Source: a virus. Taken from it: a stretch of 44,488 nucleotides of DNA. Made by a program: the position numbers and the translations under genes. How positions within the stretch are numbered: position 1 is the stretch's first letter; every line of letters begins with the position of its first letter. The notes beneath the pieces are model-generated. The model was not told the origin of the DNA and searched no databases. It saw only the letters and a program-made list of their open reading frames with translations. The stretch spans positions 1-44,488 of IMG/VR virus record IMGVR_UViG_3300022198_002718; one strand, given 5' to 3'. Below are positions 7,355 through 12,917 of the stretch, one piece after another.

Positions 7355-8134
7355 TTATTCATCCTGCATAAAAGCTGCAAATGCTTCATCTACACTATCC
7401 CCAGTTTGTTGTGTGTACTTTTGAGACTCGCTGGAAGATGACTCTGCTGAGTGATCGGAGGACAAGTAACCATCCAACAAAGTCTGAACTTCCTCTGGAG
7501 TTTTTCGATCAAATAAGTTGTCGATAACAGGAACAGAGTCCAAAAGATCTTGACAGTCAGCCACGGCATCGTCACATAATACAGATGGTCGACGTCGAGG
7601 TTGCAAAGCTGTTTTGGGGAAGGCTCCCGGACCAGATGCTAATGTATAAGTCAACTTAATGTCTGTACCAGTTTGTGGGTCTGTAATATCTCCATAGTCA
7701 GGGTCCAATACATATCCCAAAAGGGTTTCATAAGCAGTCTTACCATAAGCCCAGATTCGTACACCTTCAGCTTCAGCTCCTCGAACAAGAACTGGTGAAT
7801 AATAACGCTTTCGAGCAAACAACTTTTTAGCTTCATTCTTGAGATTTTGATCGTCATTCTCAACACCGTCACGCCAAAGTTTTGATGCAAAGTCGCAAAT
7901 AGCACACTCGCCTCCGTCGTTTCGTTTGTTACAGTAGATTCCCGGATTCTTTCCTACATTGTAGTGAAAGTGGAATTCACGGAACGGATCACCATCAGCA
8001 GTTGGAAGAATTCGAATATGTTGAGAACCAGCTTCGGGTTTCCACATAGTTGATTTACGTCCAGATGCAGTTGGTTTGCCGCCGGTTTTTGATTGCTCTA
8101 GTTTTGCTCGCATTGCTTCTAAATTAATAGCCAT
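7355..8134 (-). CDS. Single-stranded DNA-binding protein, T4 gp32-like
   Basis: The 259-residue product coats single-stranded DNA during replication and recombination. The zinc site H55-x12-C68-x8-C77-x2-C80 nearly copies the T4 gp32 spacing (H-x12-C-x9-C-x2-C). The basic N-terminus (MAINLEAMRAKLEQSK) fits the cooperativity domain, and the tail is Ser/Gln-rich ending DEAFAAFMQDE, the acidic tip that recruits partner proteins. Length is a little below T4 gp32 (301). The ATG at 8134 follows AAGGAGTATATT. The gene has its own promoter (8233-8261), a structured leader of about 90 bases and a terminator, forming a single-gene transcript. Confidence 0.93.
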   Translation of the reverse strand: MAINLEAMRAKLEQSKTGGKPTASGRKSTMWKPEAGSQHIRILPTADGDPFREFHFHYNVGKNPGIYCNKRNDGGECAICDFASKLWRDGVENDDQNLKNEAKKLFARKRYYSPVLVRGAEAEGVRIWAYGKTAYETLLGYVLDPDYGDITDPQTGTDIKLTYTLASGPGAFPKTALQPRRRPSVLCDDAVADCQDLLDSVPVIDNLFDRKTPEEVQTLLDGYLSSDHSAESSSSESQKYTQQTGDSVDEAFAAFMQDE

Positions 8135-8182
8135 AATATACTCCTTGGTTTGTCTATTTTTTTGTGTTTTATCACTAAGGTA

Positions 8183-8206
8183 GGCAGGCTATTTTTTCAT
8201 CCCGCC
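8183..8206 (-). promoter_or_regulatory. Leader hairpin of ssb, possible translational operator
   Basis: In the mRNA leader GGCGGG pairs with CCUGCC (six pairs, one G-U) around a 12-base A-rich loop. It is followed by an unstructured A-rich run (ACAAAAAAAUAGACAAACC) up to the ribosome binding site. T4 gene 32 is autoregulated through a folded leader plus an unstructured A-rich stretch that gp32 coats cooperatively. The layout is similar, but the function here is inferred. Confidence 0.45.
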
Positions 8207-8232
8207 CCCGTTGTAATTCGTTTTATATTATC

Positions 8233-8261
8233 AATATAACATATTTAAAATGGTTTGTCAA
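8233..8261 (-). promoter_or_regulatory. Sigma70-type promoter for ssb
   Basis: TTGACA (8261-8256), a 17-base spacer ending in TGT, then TATATT (8238-8233) on the minus strand. Transcription should start near 8226 and give a leader of about 92 bases before the ssb ATG. Confidence 0.88.
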
Positions 8262-8284
8262 ATAAAAAAGTAAAGTTTTTTAAA

Positions 8285-8336
8285 AAAGTGAAAATCTCAA
8301 AAAATGGTCAAAAAAAATTTTAAGGATTTTCACTTT
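8285..8336 (-). terminator. 12-bp perfect inverted repeat, probable second terminator
   Basis: AAAGTGAAAATC on the plus strand at 8285-8296 is matched perfectly by GATTTTCACTTT at 8325-8336, with a 28-base A/T-rich loop between. Read on the minus strand the stem runs into TTTTTT. It lies between the small tRNA-like RNA and the ssb promoter and would separate the two transcripts. It could also be a protein-binding site. Confidence 0.55.
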
Positions 8337-8340
8337 CTAG

Positions 8341-8383
8341 AAAAAAAGTACACCCGACAGGATTCGAACCTGTGACCGTGCAC
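8341..8383 (-). ncRNA. tRNA-like acceptor/T-arm minihelix RNA (candidate)
   Basis: The minus strand holds a perfect T-arm: ACAGG (8373-8369), the canonical seven-base loop TTCGAAT, and CCTGT (8361-8357). Outside it GUGCAC (8383-8378) pairs with GUGUAC (8353-8348) with one G-U, leaving GGUC opposite CGG, and seven U follow (8347-8341). No D-arm or anticodon arm exists: the bases just upstream are the promoter at 8390-8418, whose start point by spacing is the G at 8383, the first base of the stem. The whole unit reads as a 36-base hairpin RNA plus U run. Alternatives are a tRNA 3'-half relic acting as terminator, or an attP-like remnant. The structure is seen; the RNA's existence is inferred. 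Confidence 0.55.
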
Positions 8384-8389
8384 ATTATT

Positions 8390-8418
8390 AATATAACATA
8401 GTTTTAATACCTTGTCAA
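8390..8418 (-). promoter_or_regulatory. Sigma70-type promoter driving the tRNA-like minihelix
   Basis: TTGACA (8418-8413), a 17-base spacer ending in TGT, then TATATT (8395-8390) on the minus strand. Six bases separate the -10 from the G at 8383 that opens the minihelix stem. No protein gene lies between this promoter and the U run. Confidence 0.87.
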
Positions 8419-8424
8419 GTATTT

Positions 8425-8802
8425 TTATAAAATATTTTTATCTCTCGCATGTTGCTCCCTATGACAGTTAGCACATAACAAAACACATTTATCTAATTCC
8501 TCTTTTACCTTGTCTGAGAAAGATGTGAGTCTTGCTTTCGCAATTGAAAAGTCTTTCTGAGAAGGATCTAAGTGATGAAACTCTAGGGCGCCATCATATT
8601 TGTTATATCCACAATGGATACACTCTCCGCCTTTATATTCGATACACTTTCTCTTAAAAGATCTTTGTCGTTCTAGAGTTTGTTCTTTTGTGCACACCTT
8701 ACAATAAGGAGAAAGATCGGTTCCCTGCCTTCTTCTGTAGAAGTTCTCTGATAAATGTGTTTTGTTGCACCTAGCACAGTGCTTTTCGTTTGGTATAGAC
8801 AT
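8425..8802 (-). CDS. HNH endonuclease, free-standing homing type
   Basis: I place the start at 8802 because GGGGGA stands a few bases before that ATG; an in-frame ATG at 8817 lacks such a site. The 125-residue product has a treble-clef-like N-terminus (C9-x2-C12 and C34-x2-C37), a second pair C61-x2-C64, the HNH core EFHHLDP (74-80), and LLCANCHREQH (108-118). These pairs and histidines form the metal finger of the HNH family, so it should cut DNA. Such genes often spread as homing elements beside tRNA and replication genes. This one lies exactly between a complete tRNA-Arg and the tRNA-like half. An ACTATTTA motif 22 bases upstream suggests expression with the late genes. Confidence 0.88.
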   Translation of the reverse strand: MSIPNEKHCARCNKTHLSENFYRRRQGTDLSPYCKVCTKEQTLERQRSFKRKCIEYKGGECIHCGYNKYDGALEFHHLDPSQKDFSIAKARLTSFSDKVKEELDKCVLLCANCHREQHARDKNIL

Positions 8803-8824
8803 TTTTATTTCCCCCATTTATTAA

Positions 8825-8832
8825 TAAATAGT
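8825..8832 (-). promoter_or_regulatory. ACTATTTA motif (putative late promoter) before HNH gene
   Basis: The exact 8-mer ACTATTTA, followed by TTAATAAA, stands 22 bases before the HNH start at 8802. Next to it is a 7-bp hairpin (GGATAAA/TTTATCC, 8833-8854) on the tRNA side. It is the only copy of the motif that I noticed outside the structural genes. Confidence 0.5.
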
Positions 8833-8863
8833 GGATAAAGTAAAAAGTTTATCCAAAAAAGAG

Positions 8864-8935
8864 TACACTCACCAGGATTCGAACCTGGAACAAAAGATTA
8901 GAAGTCTCCTATGATATCCCTTTCACCATGAGTGC
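8864..8935 (-). tRNA. tRNA-Arg (anticodon UCU)
   Basis: A complete 72-base cloverleaf folds on the minus strand. The acceptor GCACTCA pairs with TGAGTGT (first pair G-U) and the discriminator is A. The D-arm is GTGA/TCAT, the anticodon stem GGAGA/TCTTT with loop CTTCTAA, and the T-arm CCAGG/CCTGG with loop TTCGAAT. The anticodon TCT reads AGA, a codon used often in these genes. CCA is not encoded; CTC and six T follow. It is probably transcribed from the promoter at 9299-9327 together with the 88-residue gene. Confidence 0.92.
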
Positions 8936-8962
8936 AAAATGCGGCCTTTTGAGGTAGCCGCA
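8936..8962 (-). terminator. Hairpin with short T run before the tRNA
   Basis: TGCGGC (8945-8940) and GCCGCA (8962-8957) form a six-pair stem on the minus strand, followed by TTTT. It stands between the 88-residue gene and the tRNA. The T run is short, so it may be a leaky terminator or a processing site at the tRNA 5' end. Confidence 0.5.
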
Positions 8963-8990
8963 AACCTTTATTACATAAGCAAGGAGGTGC

Positions 8991-9257
8991 TTAAAATAAG
9001 TTTACACTAACTTGTTGTGTAGACGATGTAACATCTCCAACTTGAGTGTTGGAGTTGAATGTACGATATGCTTGACGATCAATATCATAAACGGTTTCAT
9101 ATCCTTCTTGTAGGTTTCGTTCTCGACTAATGGATGGAAACACTCCGCTTGGTGCTTCGCTTGGTCGAACGAAGTTCATGGTTCGTTGGCTACCTCGTTG
9201 GGTAACAAAAGTACCAGTGTATACAGTCATTGATTGTGAATTATTGTTGTTGCTCAT
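8991..9257 (-). CDS. Small protein, possibly SH3-barrel/DUF2693-like
   Basis: The ATG at 9257 is chosen because GGAGG stands four bases before it; an upstream in-frame start at 9308 would lie in the promoter -10. The 88-residue product has a polar N-terminus (MSNNNNSQSMTVYTGTF), then FVTQRGSQRTMNFVRP, which recalls small phage SH3-like proteins with a T-x-x-G-x-x-R-T-M strand pair, and a polar C-terminus. The resemblance is by eye only. The gene lies between its own promoter and tRNA-Arg, and its 3' untranslated part contains CACCTCCTTG. Confidence 0.7.
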   Translation of the reverse strand: MSNNNNSQSMTVYTGTFVTQRGSQRTMNFVRPSEAPSGVFPSISRERNLQEGYETVYDIDRQAYRTFNSNTQVGDVTSSTQQVSVNLF

Positions 9258-9298
9258 AAAACCTCCATATTGTTTTGAGTCATTGTTGTTGTTTATAT

Positions 9299-9327
9299 AA
9301 TATAACATAGTTTTTATACCTTGTCAA
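9299..9327 (-). promoter_or_regulatory. Sigma70-type promoter for 88-residue gene and tRNA-Arg
   Basis: TTGACA (9327-9322), a 17-base spacer ending in TGT, then TATATT (9304-9299) on the minus strand. The -35 starts 4 bases beyond the thioredoxin stop. The spacer closely resembles that of the minihelix promoter at 8390-8418. Confidence 0.88.
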
Positions 9328-9330
9328 GTA

Positions 9331-9642
9331 TTATTTTAAAGTTTTTTGCAAAATTTCTTCGAGATCATTTTTGTTCTTTGCTCCCATGAACTCTCCAACT
9401 TGTTCGCCATCTTTCATCAAGATGACTCGTGGAATGCTTCGAACTCCGAACTGTTGTGCTAACTCTCGATTTGAGTCAACATCGACTTTTAGAAATATAA
9501 TGTCTGTCTCCGTGTCTTCAATGTCTTCGACAGTGCGAGCAAGCATCTTGCATGGTCCGCACCAGTTTGCCGAGAATTGAACATAGACAGAACCTTGTTG
9601 CGTGAGCTGGTTAAACTCATCGGTTCCGTTAACGTTTTTCAT
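9331..9642 (-). CDS. trxA: Thioredoxin
   Basis: The 103-residue product has the active site WCGPC (27-31) in the context FSANWCGPCKML and the cis-proline loop SIPRVILMKDG, and its length is that of a normal thioredoxin. It should re-reduce the C-terminal cysteine pair of the ribonucleotide reductase at 101-1960 and may support other phage enzymes. In T7 the host thioredoxin is a polymerase processivity factor. This phage carries a family A polymerase, but I see no clear thioredoxin-binding loop in it. The ATG at 9642 follows GGAGGAAAG and has its own promoter. Confidence 0.95.
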   Translation of the reverse strand: MKNVNGTDEFNQLTQQGSVYVQFSANWCGPCKMLARTVEDIEDTETDIIFLKVDVDSNRELAQQFGVRSIPRVILMKDGEQVGEFMGAKNKNDLEEILQKTLK

Positions 9643-9665
9643 CTTTCCTCCAACGTTATGTTAAT

Positions 9666-9694
9666 AATATAACATATTATGAAATGGTTGTCAA
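9666..9694 (-). promoter_or_regulatory. Sigma70-type promoter for thioredoxin
   Basis: TTGACA (9694-9689), a 17-base spacer ending in TGT, then TATATT (9671-9666) on the minus strand. The TGA inside TTGACA is also the stop codon of the upstream 164-residue gene (9693-9691), so gene end and promoter share bases. Confidence 0.88.
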
Positions 9695-10185
9695 GTTAAG
9701 TCGCAAACTTTTTTTAAAAAAATTGACTCTGCTTGAATTTGTTCGAGTCTTGCGATATAGAAGTCATTATCAATGTGGCCATCTCTCTTGCCTTGCTGAA
9801 GCCATTTCATTTGTTCTGATATGTAATGAGCAACTTCTTCTTCTGTCTCGAAAAGATATTCAGAATAGTCCATTCCTTCTCTTATCGACTTTTCATATTG
9901 TGGCCACAGTTCAATTGCGGTCTTGTAAGTTTGTCGATAGTGCTTTGCATCTTCAAGATGATTCTCTTCTGAGAATTGAACATAGACTCTCGGAGATCCA
10001 AACTTCTCTTTTGTTTGTAGAACTGTGATGTTTGATAAGGTCATGAACTCTCCAGTAAAGTGGTTTCTTCTCGGGCCTATAAGTGCATAGCCTATCCAGT
10101 CTGCTATCAGACTTATTTGTTTAAAGTAATCTTTGTGTTCTTCGCTTTCAGTTCCCCAAAACGAATAGTAAATTTGTTCAGTCAT
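9691..10185 (-). CDS. Unknown protein, 164 residues
   Basis: The product begins MTEQIYYSFWGTESEEHKDY and is a mixed alpha/beta, fairly acidic soluble protein with many aromatic residues and no signal or membrane segment. I recognise no family. The ATG at 10185 follows CAATGGAGGATGA, and the start overlaps the end of the upstream 55-residue gene, so it is the last cistron of a chain running from the polymerase promoter. Its stop codon lies inside the -35 of the thioredoxin promoter. Confidence 0.75.
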   Translation of the reverse strand: MTEQIYYSFWGTESEEHKDYFKQISLIADWIGYALIGPRRNHFTGEFMTLSNITVLQTKEKFGSPRVYVQFSEENHLEDAKHYRQTYKTAIELWPQYEKSIREGMDYSEYLFETEEEVAHYISEQMKWLQQGKRDGHIDNDFYIARLEQIQAESIFLKKVCDLT

Positions 10186-10345
10186 TCATCCTCCATTGAC
10201 CATTGACTTTCTTTATGTCTTTTATATTATATCTAATTGTTTCTCCGGTAGCAAAATAAATTAAAGCTATTCCGCTCCTTAATCTCATCACTTGACCAGT
10301 TATTTTCCTCTCATTACACCAGATCAAATCCATTATTTTAATCAT
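10178..10345 (-). CDS. Small 55-residue protein of unknown function
   Basis: A frame from ATG at 10345 to TGA at 10178 overlaps both neighbours by eight bases, filling the gap between them. The product begins MIKIMDLIWCNERKITGQ, looks like a small beta-rich fold (ALIYFATGETIRYNI), and ends with a basic segment. No close ribosome binding site precedes the ATG; GAGG is 14 bases away, and the next ATG (10333) is no better, so translation would depend on coupling. The neat junctions at both ends are the main support. Confidence 0.55.
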   Translation of the reverse strand: MIKIMDLIWCNERKITGQVMRLRSGIALIYFATGETIRYNIKDIKKVNGQWRMND

Positions 10346-10526
10346 TGTCTTTTGTTGCCTCTAAATATTTTTTTATAGTCATAATATACTCGGCAACTTC
10401 AAAGAGTTTCGAACATACATATATTTGTTCTTTTTCTGTGCCTTCTTGATAGGCCATTGCTAGTAGAATTTTGCTTTCAACCTCAAGCATCTTTGCTAGC
10501 TCTTTTTTCAGTTCGCTTCTTTTCAT
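10338..10526 (-). CDS. Small helical protein, 62 residues
   Basis: The ATG at 10526 is chosen because GGAGA stands nine bases before it; an in-frame extension to 10583 has no such site. The product begins MKRSELKKELAKMLEVESKI and is highly charged and almost wholly helical, compatible with a short coiled coil. No family is recognised. It overlaps the 110-residue gene upstream by 44 bases and the 55-residue gene downstream by eight. Confidence 0.65.
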   Translation of the reverse strand: MKRSELKKELAKMLEVESKILLAMAYQEGTEKEQIYVCSKLFEVAEYIMTIKKYLEATKDND

Positions 10527-10815
10527 AAATATATTTCTCCAATTTATCAGATAGATCCTTATCGCAGGCCCAATATGCTCCATTAATAATTACAATAGAA
10601 ATTCCATAGGATTCTCCTATTTTTTCCATCTTACCGATATTGTAGAATTTAATTATTTTTTCTATCTCATTATCTTTCTTGAATGTGGTGAGTGAAGTGT
10701 TTTGTGATGTAAAAATTTGGATCAGATGATCTCCAAATAGCAAAAGAGGATTCTCGATTTTTGGAAATATTTTCTCTAACAATTTGCTGACATGTTTGTA
10801 AAACAGTTTCATCAT
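10483..10815 (-). CDS. Unknown 110-residue protein overlapping the tubulin-like gene
   Basis: The ATG at 10815 has the site GAGGAGG nine bases upstream, and a TTGACA/TATTAT promoter at 10844-10872 precedes it. Both signals are embedded in the end of the tubulin-like gene, which this gene overlaps by 146 bases in another frame. The product begins MMKLFYKHVSKLLEKIF and ends with the basic KKRTEKRASKDA. The middle (YGISIVIINGAYWACDKDL) looks like a small alpha/beta fold. No family is recognised. If the overlap were not translated, an ATG at 10629 would be the alternative start, but it has no ribosome binding site. Confidence 0.6.
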   Translation of the reverse strand: MMKLFYKHVSKLLEKIFPKIENPLLLFGDHLIQIFTSQNTSLTTFKKDNEIEKIIKFYNIGKMEKIGESYGISIVIINGAYWACDKDLSDKLEKYIYEKKRTEKRASKDA

Positions 10816-11479
10816 TATCTAAGTCCTCCTCTTCTATATTCATATAATAACATGATTCAGTTATGTTGTCAAGTGGAAAAAGCTTTTTTTCTTCCGCGTC
10901 TTGTAGTTTTGCAACTCCAATTGTTGATATTCTAGAGTGATCTTTTGGATGATGAAGTTTTCCAAAGTCAGGCCTTACGTTTTTGCAATAATTCATATTC
11001 TGTAGCGTTGAATAGATAAAATAATTTACTTTTTCGTAGTAATTTGCAATTGGCCCTGATCCGTTTATCTTAAGCATCATCTTGTTGTCGAGAATTATCA
11101 TCTCTTTTATCTTTCCTGATCTCGCATACTCTTGAAGAACGTGAAAATGAACTCGATGTCTCATTTTTTCTTCTCTCGAAGCAAACTCAAGGTCTGGAAC
11201 GATGTAAACAACGCTCATTTGGTGGTCCGGAAAGGCCTCTAGAACACGTAATGATGCTCCAGCTATCTTACCAGACCCACAAAGAAACAAAATGCCTTCA
11301 GAGTGAGATTTGAGACCCTTAGAGGTAATCTTTATTGGGTGTTCATCATATTCTTCAACAGTTTGTTGAGGTTCGATACCGTCATTTTCGTCAAAAATTA
11401 TGACTTTGTAATTTTTACTATGTGGTTTGAACAAATTGACGATGTTTTTTCCTGCTTCTCCTAGTCCTACTAGAATCAT
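10670..11479 (-). CDS. FtsZ/tubulin-like GTPase homologue
   Basis: I propose that this 269-residue protein belongs to the tubulin/FtsZ superfamily. VGLGEAGKNIVNLF (4-17) matches the N-terminal glycine loop. LFLCGSGKIAGAS (64-76) aligns with the GGGTGTGS signature but is degenerate. VPDLEFASREEKMRHRV (94-110) followed by IKEMIILDNKMM (124-135) matches the FtsZ PF-x-E-x-x-R helix and the IVIPND strand. RPDFGKL (169-175), then STIGVAKLQ, resembles the T7 catalytic loop and following strand. It is shorter than FtsZ (about 380). Phage tubulins such as PhuZ form filaments that position DNA or capsids. The ATG at 11479 follows AGGAGTTTAAA. Filament formation is inferred; the altered signature raises doubt about GTP use. 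Confidence 0.6.
   Translation of the reverse strand: MILVGLGEAGKNIVNLFKPHSKNYKVIIFDENDGIEPQQTVEEYDEHPIKITSKGLKSHSEGILFLCGSGKIAGASLRVLEAFPDHQMSVVYIVPDLEFASREEKMRHRVHFHVLQEYARSGKIKEMIILDNKMMLKINGSGPIANYYEKVNYFIYSTLQNMNYCKNVRPDFGKLHHPKDHSRISTIGVAKLQDAEEKKLFPLDNITESCYYMNIEEEDLDNDETVLQTCQQIVRENISKNRESSFAIWRSSDPNFYITKHFTHHIQER
10844..10872 (-). promoter_or_regulatory. Sigma70-type promoter inside the tubulin-like gene
   Basis: TTGACA (10872-10867), a 17-base spacer ending in TGT, then TATTAT (10849-10844) on the minus strand, all inside the coding sequence of the tubulin-like gene. It points to the 110-residue gene, whose GAGGAGG site follows 12 bases after the -10. Confidence 0.75.
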
Positions 11480-11480
11480 T

Positions 11481-11687
11481 TTAAACTCCTAACTTTTCTA
11501 AATATGTTATTGGTACCATAGCGAATTTTTCCGATCTGAATATGAAAATTTTCACAGATGGTAGTATTATGGGGTAGGGGGTGTCCTCGTATTCTATTAT
11601 GATTGCGATATCTCCATTGGAATATCCAAATATACACGACGACTCCCACGGGCTATTTGATATGAGAACTAGCTCTCCAACTTCCAC
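11481..11687 (-). CDS. Small beta-rich protein, 68 residues
   Basis: The frame starts with GTG at 11687, preceded by GAGGGAATTTAA, and lies between the polymerase (19-base overlap) and the tubulin-like gene (stop one base before that ATG). The product begins MEVGELVLISNSPWESSCIF and alternates hydrophobic strands with turns, like a small SH3-type barrel. The family is unknown. Its last codons contain the AGGAG used by the tubulin-like gene, so the two are probably coupled. Confidence 0.65.
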   Translation of the reverse strand: MEVGELVLISNSPWESSCIFGYSNGDIAIIIEYEDTPYPIILPSVKIFIFRSEKFAMVPITYLEKLGV

Positions 11688-12868
11688 TTAAATTCCCTCA
11701 TGTCTCCAAGGTTCTTGCCTAAAGAACAGTTCACCTTAAATCTACCTAGTTTGGTGTCACTAAACATGTCCGACAATTGAGGAATTAAGAATCGGTCATC
11801 TTTGTGTAAGTCGATGATAACGCTATCATGAACAACGAAAGCAACATGGGATCTCGTTGCCCTAAGAAAATTAGAAATTTTGCAAAAGCGGTCGATGGTG
11901 TTATCTGAGGAACTTGATTGGAGTAGATAGTTGAGGGCTTTGCGAACGGGAGCATTAATTGTCCTCCCGAAAGGTGTTTTAACCGCTTCTCCATCATAAT
12001 ATTTTTCCAATAAGTCTTCTCGGTTATAGAAATTTGATTCGATATTTTTCGAATCTGGGTTGTAGAGCCAAGCGAATAATTTTGTTTTTGCTTCTTCTCG
12101 GCTAAGATCTTTTTTAAATACGTTTTTGATATTCCACTCATGAATGTCCTCCTTAGGTTGTTCGTGGCCTTGCAGTGCAAGCATTGTTCGGACTTCAGCA
12201 GCGTTGAAGTCAAGTTCTAGAAACACATCGTTGTTTGGTCTCACATGTTTCTTAAGTTCCTTCTTAAGGTTCAAGATTGGGAACGAGTTTTTCTTTGTTG
12301 TTAATCGACCAGTGACTGTCCCAAAGATATCATAGTCGACATAAGGAGTTGTCTCCCCAAATTGGTCGTAGAGATGTTTTGCTTTTGGGTCGTCGGCACT
12401 AGAAATATAGACTGCAAAAGAATTCAGGTTAACTGGGTGTTTTCTTAATTCTTTTACAGATGCTTGTGCTCTTTTCAATAAACTATAGTGCTCTGGTCTT
12501 TCGACATTCTCAAACACCCACTTTGTTATTTCATTTTTAGTATCGAAGTAATATTGAAGGTGTTTCCGCGGGATGAGATCGTAAAAACAAACATCAGAAA
12601 CATTGATTGATGATGTCGTTATTGCTTTGTAGTGACTCTTCAAAATACGATTAGAGTCCTCCCAACGTTGCATCAAATGGTCTGGACATATGTCATTTAG
12701 TGACTTGCCGGCAACCAGCAGCTGAGCGTAGTCAATATCCATGCCGTATAAATGATCTGAGTAGGACCATGTTTTCGATAATCCATCTGGTATCTTATCC
12801 CAAATGAAGGATCCATCGATATAGGTTCCTGCACAATCAAATTTGTTGTCTAAAAGTTGAAAAAACAT
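11669..12868 (-). CDS. Family A (PolI-like) DNA polymerase, short form
   Basis: The 399-residue product has the polymerase signatures of family A: TGRLTTKKNSFPILNL (186-201), motif A LELDFNAAEVR (217-227, catalytic D220), a motif B helix R257-x3-K261-x7-Y269, then TPFGRTINAPVRKALNYLLQ (298-317), and motif C VVHDSV (345-350, D348). Residue 349 is Ser where most have Glu. There is no 3'-5' exonuclease domain; the first 140 residues match nothing I know. T4-like phages normally use a family B polymerase (gp43), so this is either the replicase, with proofreading supplied elsewhere, or an accessory enzyme. The ATG at 12868 follows CGGAGGACAGTGCAA; an upstream TTG at 12913 would lie in the promoter. 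Confidence 0.88.
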   Translation of the reverse strand: MFFQLLDNKFDCAGTYIDGSFIWDKIPDGLSKTWSYSDHLYGMDIDYAQLLVAGKSLNDICPDHLMQRWEDSNRILKSHYKAITTSSINVSDVCFYDLIPRKHLQYYFDTKNEITKWVFENVERPEHYSLLKRAQASVKELRKHPVNLNSFAVYISSADDPKAKHLYDQFGETTPYVDYDIFGTVTGRLTTKKNSFPILNLKKELKKHVRPNNDVFLELDFNAAEVRTMLALQGHEQPKEDIHEWNIKNVFKKDLSREEAKTKLFAWLYNPDSKNIESNFYNREDLLEKYYDGEAVKTPFGRTINAPVRKALNYLLQSSSSDNTIDRFCKISNFLRATRSHVAFVVHDSVIIDLHKDDRFLIPQLSDMFSDTKLGRFKVNCSLGKNLGDMREFKWKLES

Positions 12869-12917
12869 TTGCACTGTCCTCCGAAATGTGTTATAATGTA
12901 TTGTAGCGATCAATTAC

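Noticed and set aside
7350-7424. Plus-strand ATG with GGAGG before it at the end of ssb
   Set aside because: The frame is only 24 codons and antisense to ssb; the GGAGG is better noted as CCTCC in the ssb 3' region.
8341-8420. Complete second tRNA
   Set aside because: No 5' acceptor strand, D-arm or anticodon arm can be folded upstream; that space is the promoter.
8815-8817. Upstream ATG for the HNH gene
   Set aside because: It has no ribosome binding site, while the ATG at 8802 has GGGGGA at normal spacing.
12869-12913. Longer start (TTG at 12913) for the polymerase
   Set aside because: It would begin inside the promoter; the ATG at 12868 has GGAGGA upstream.
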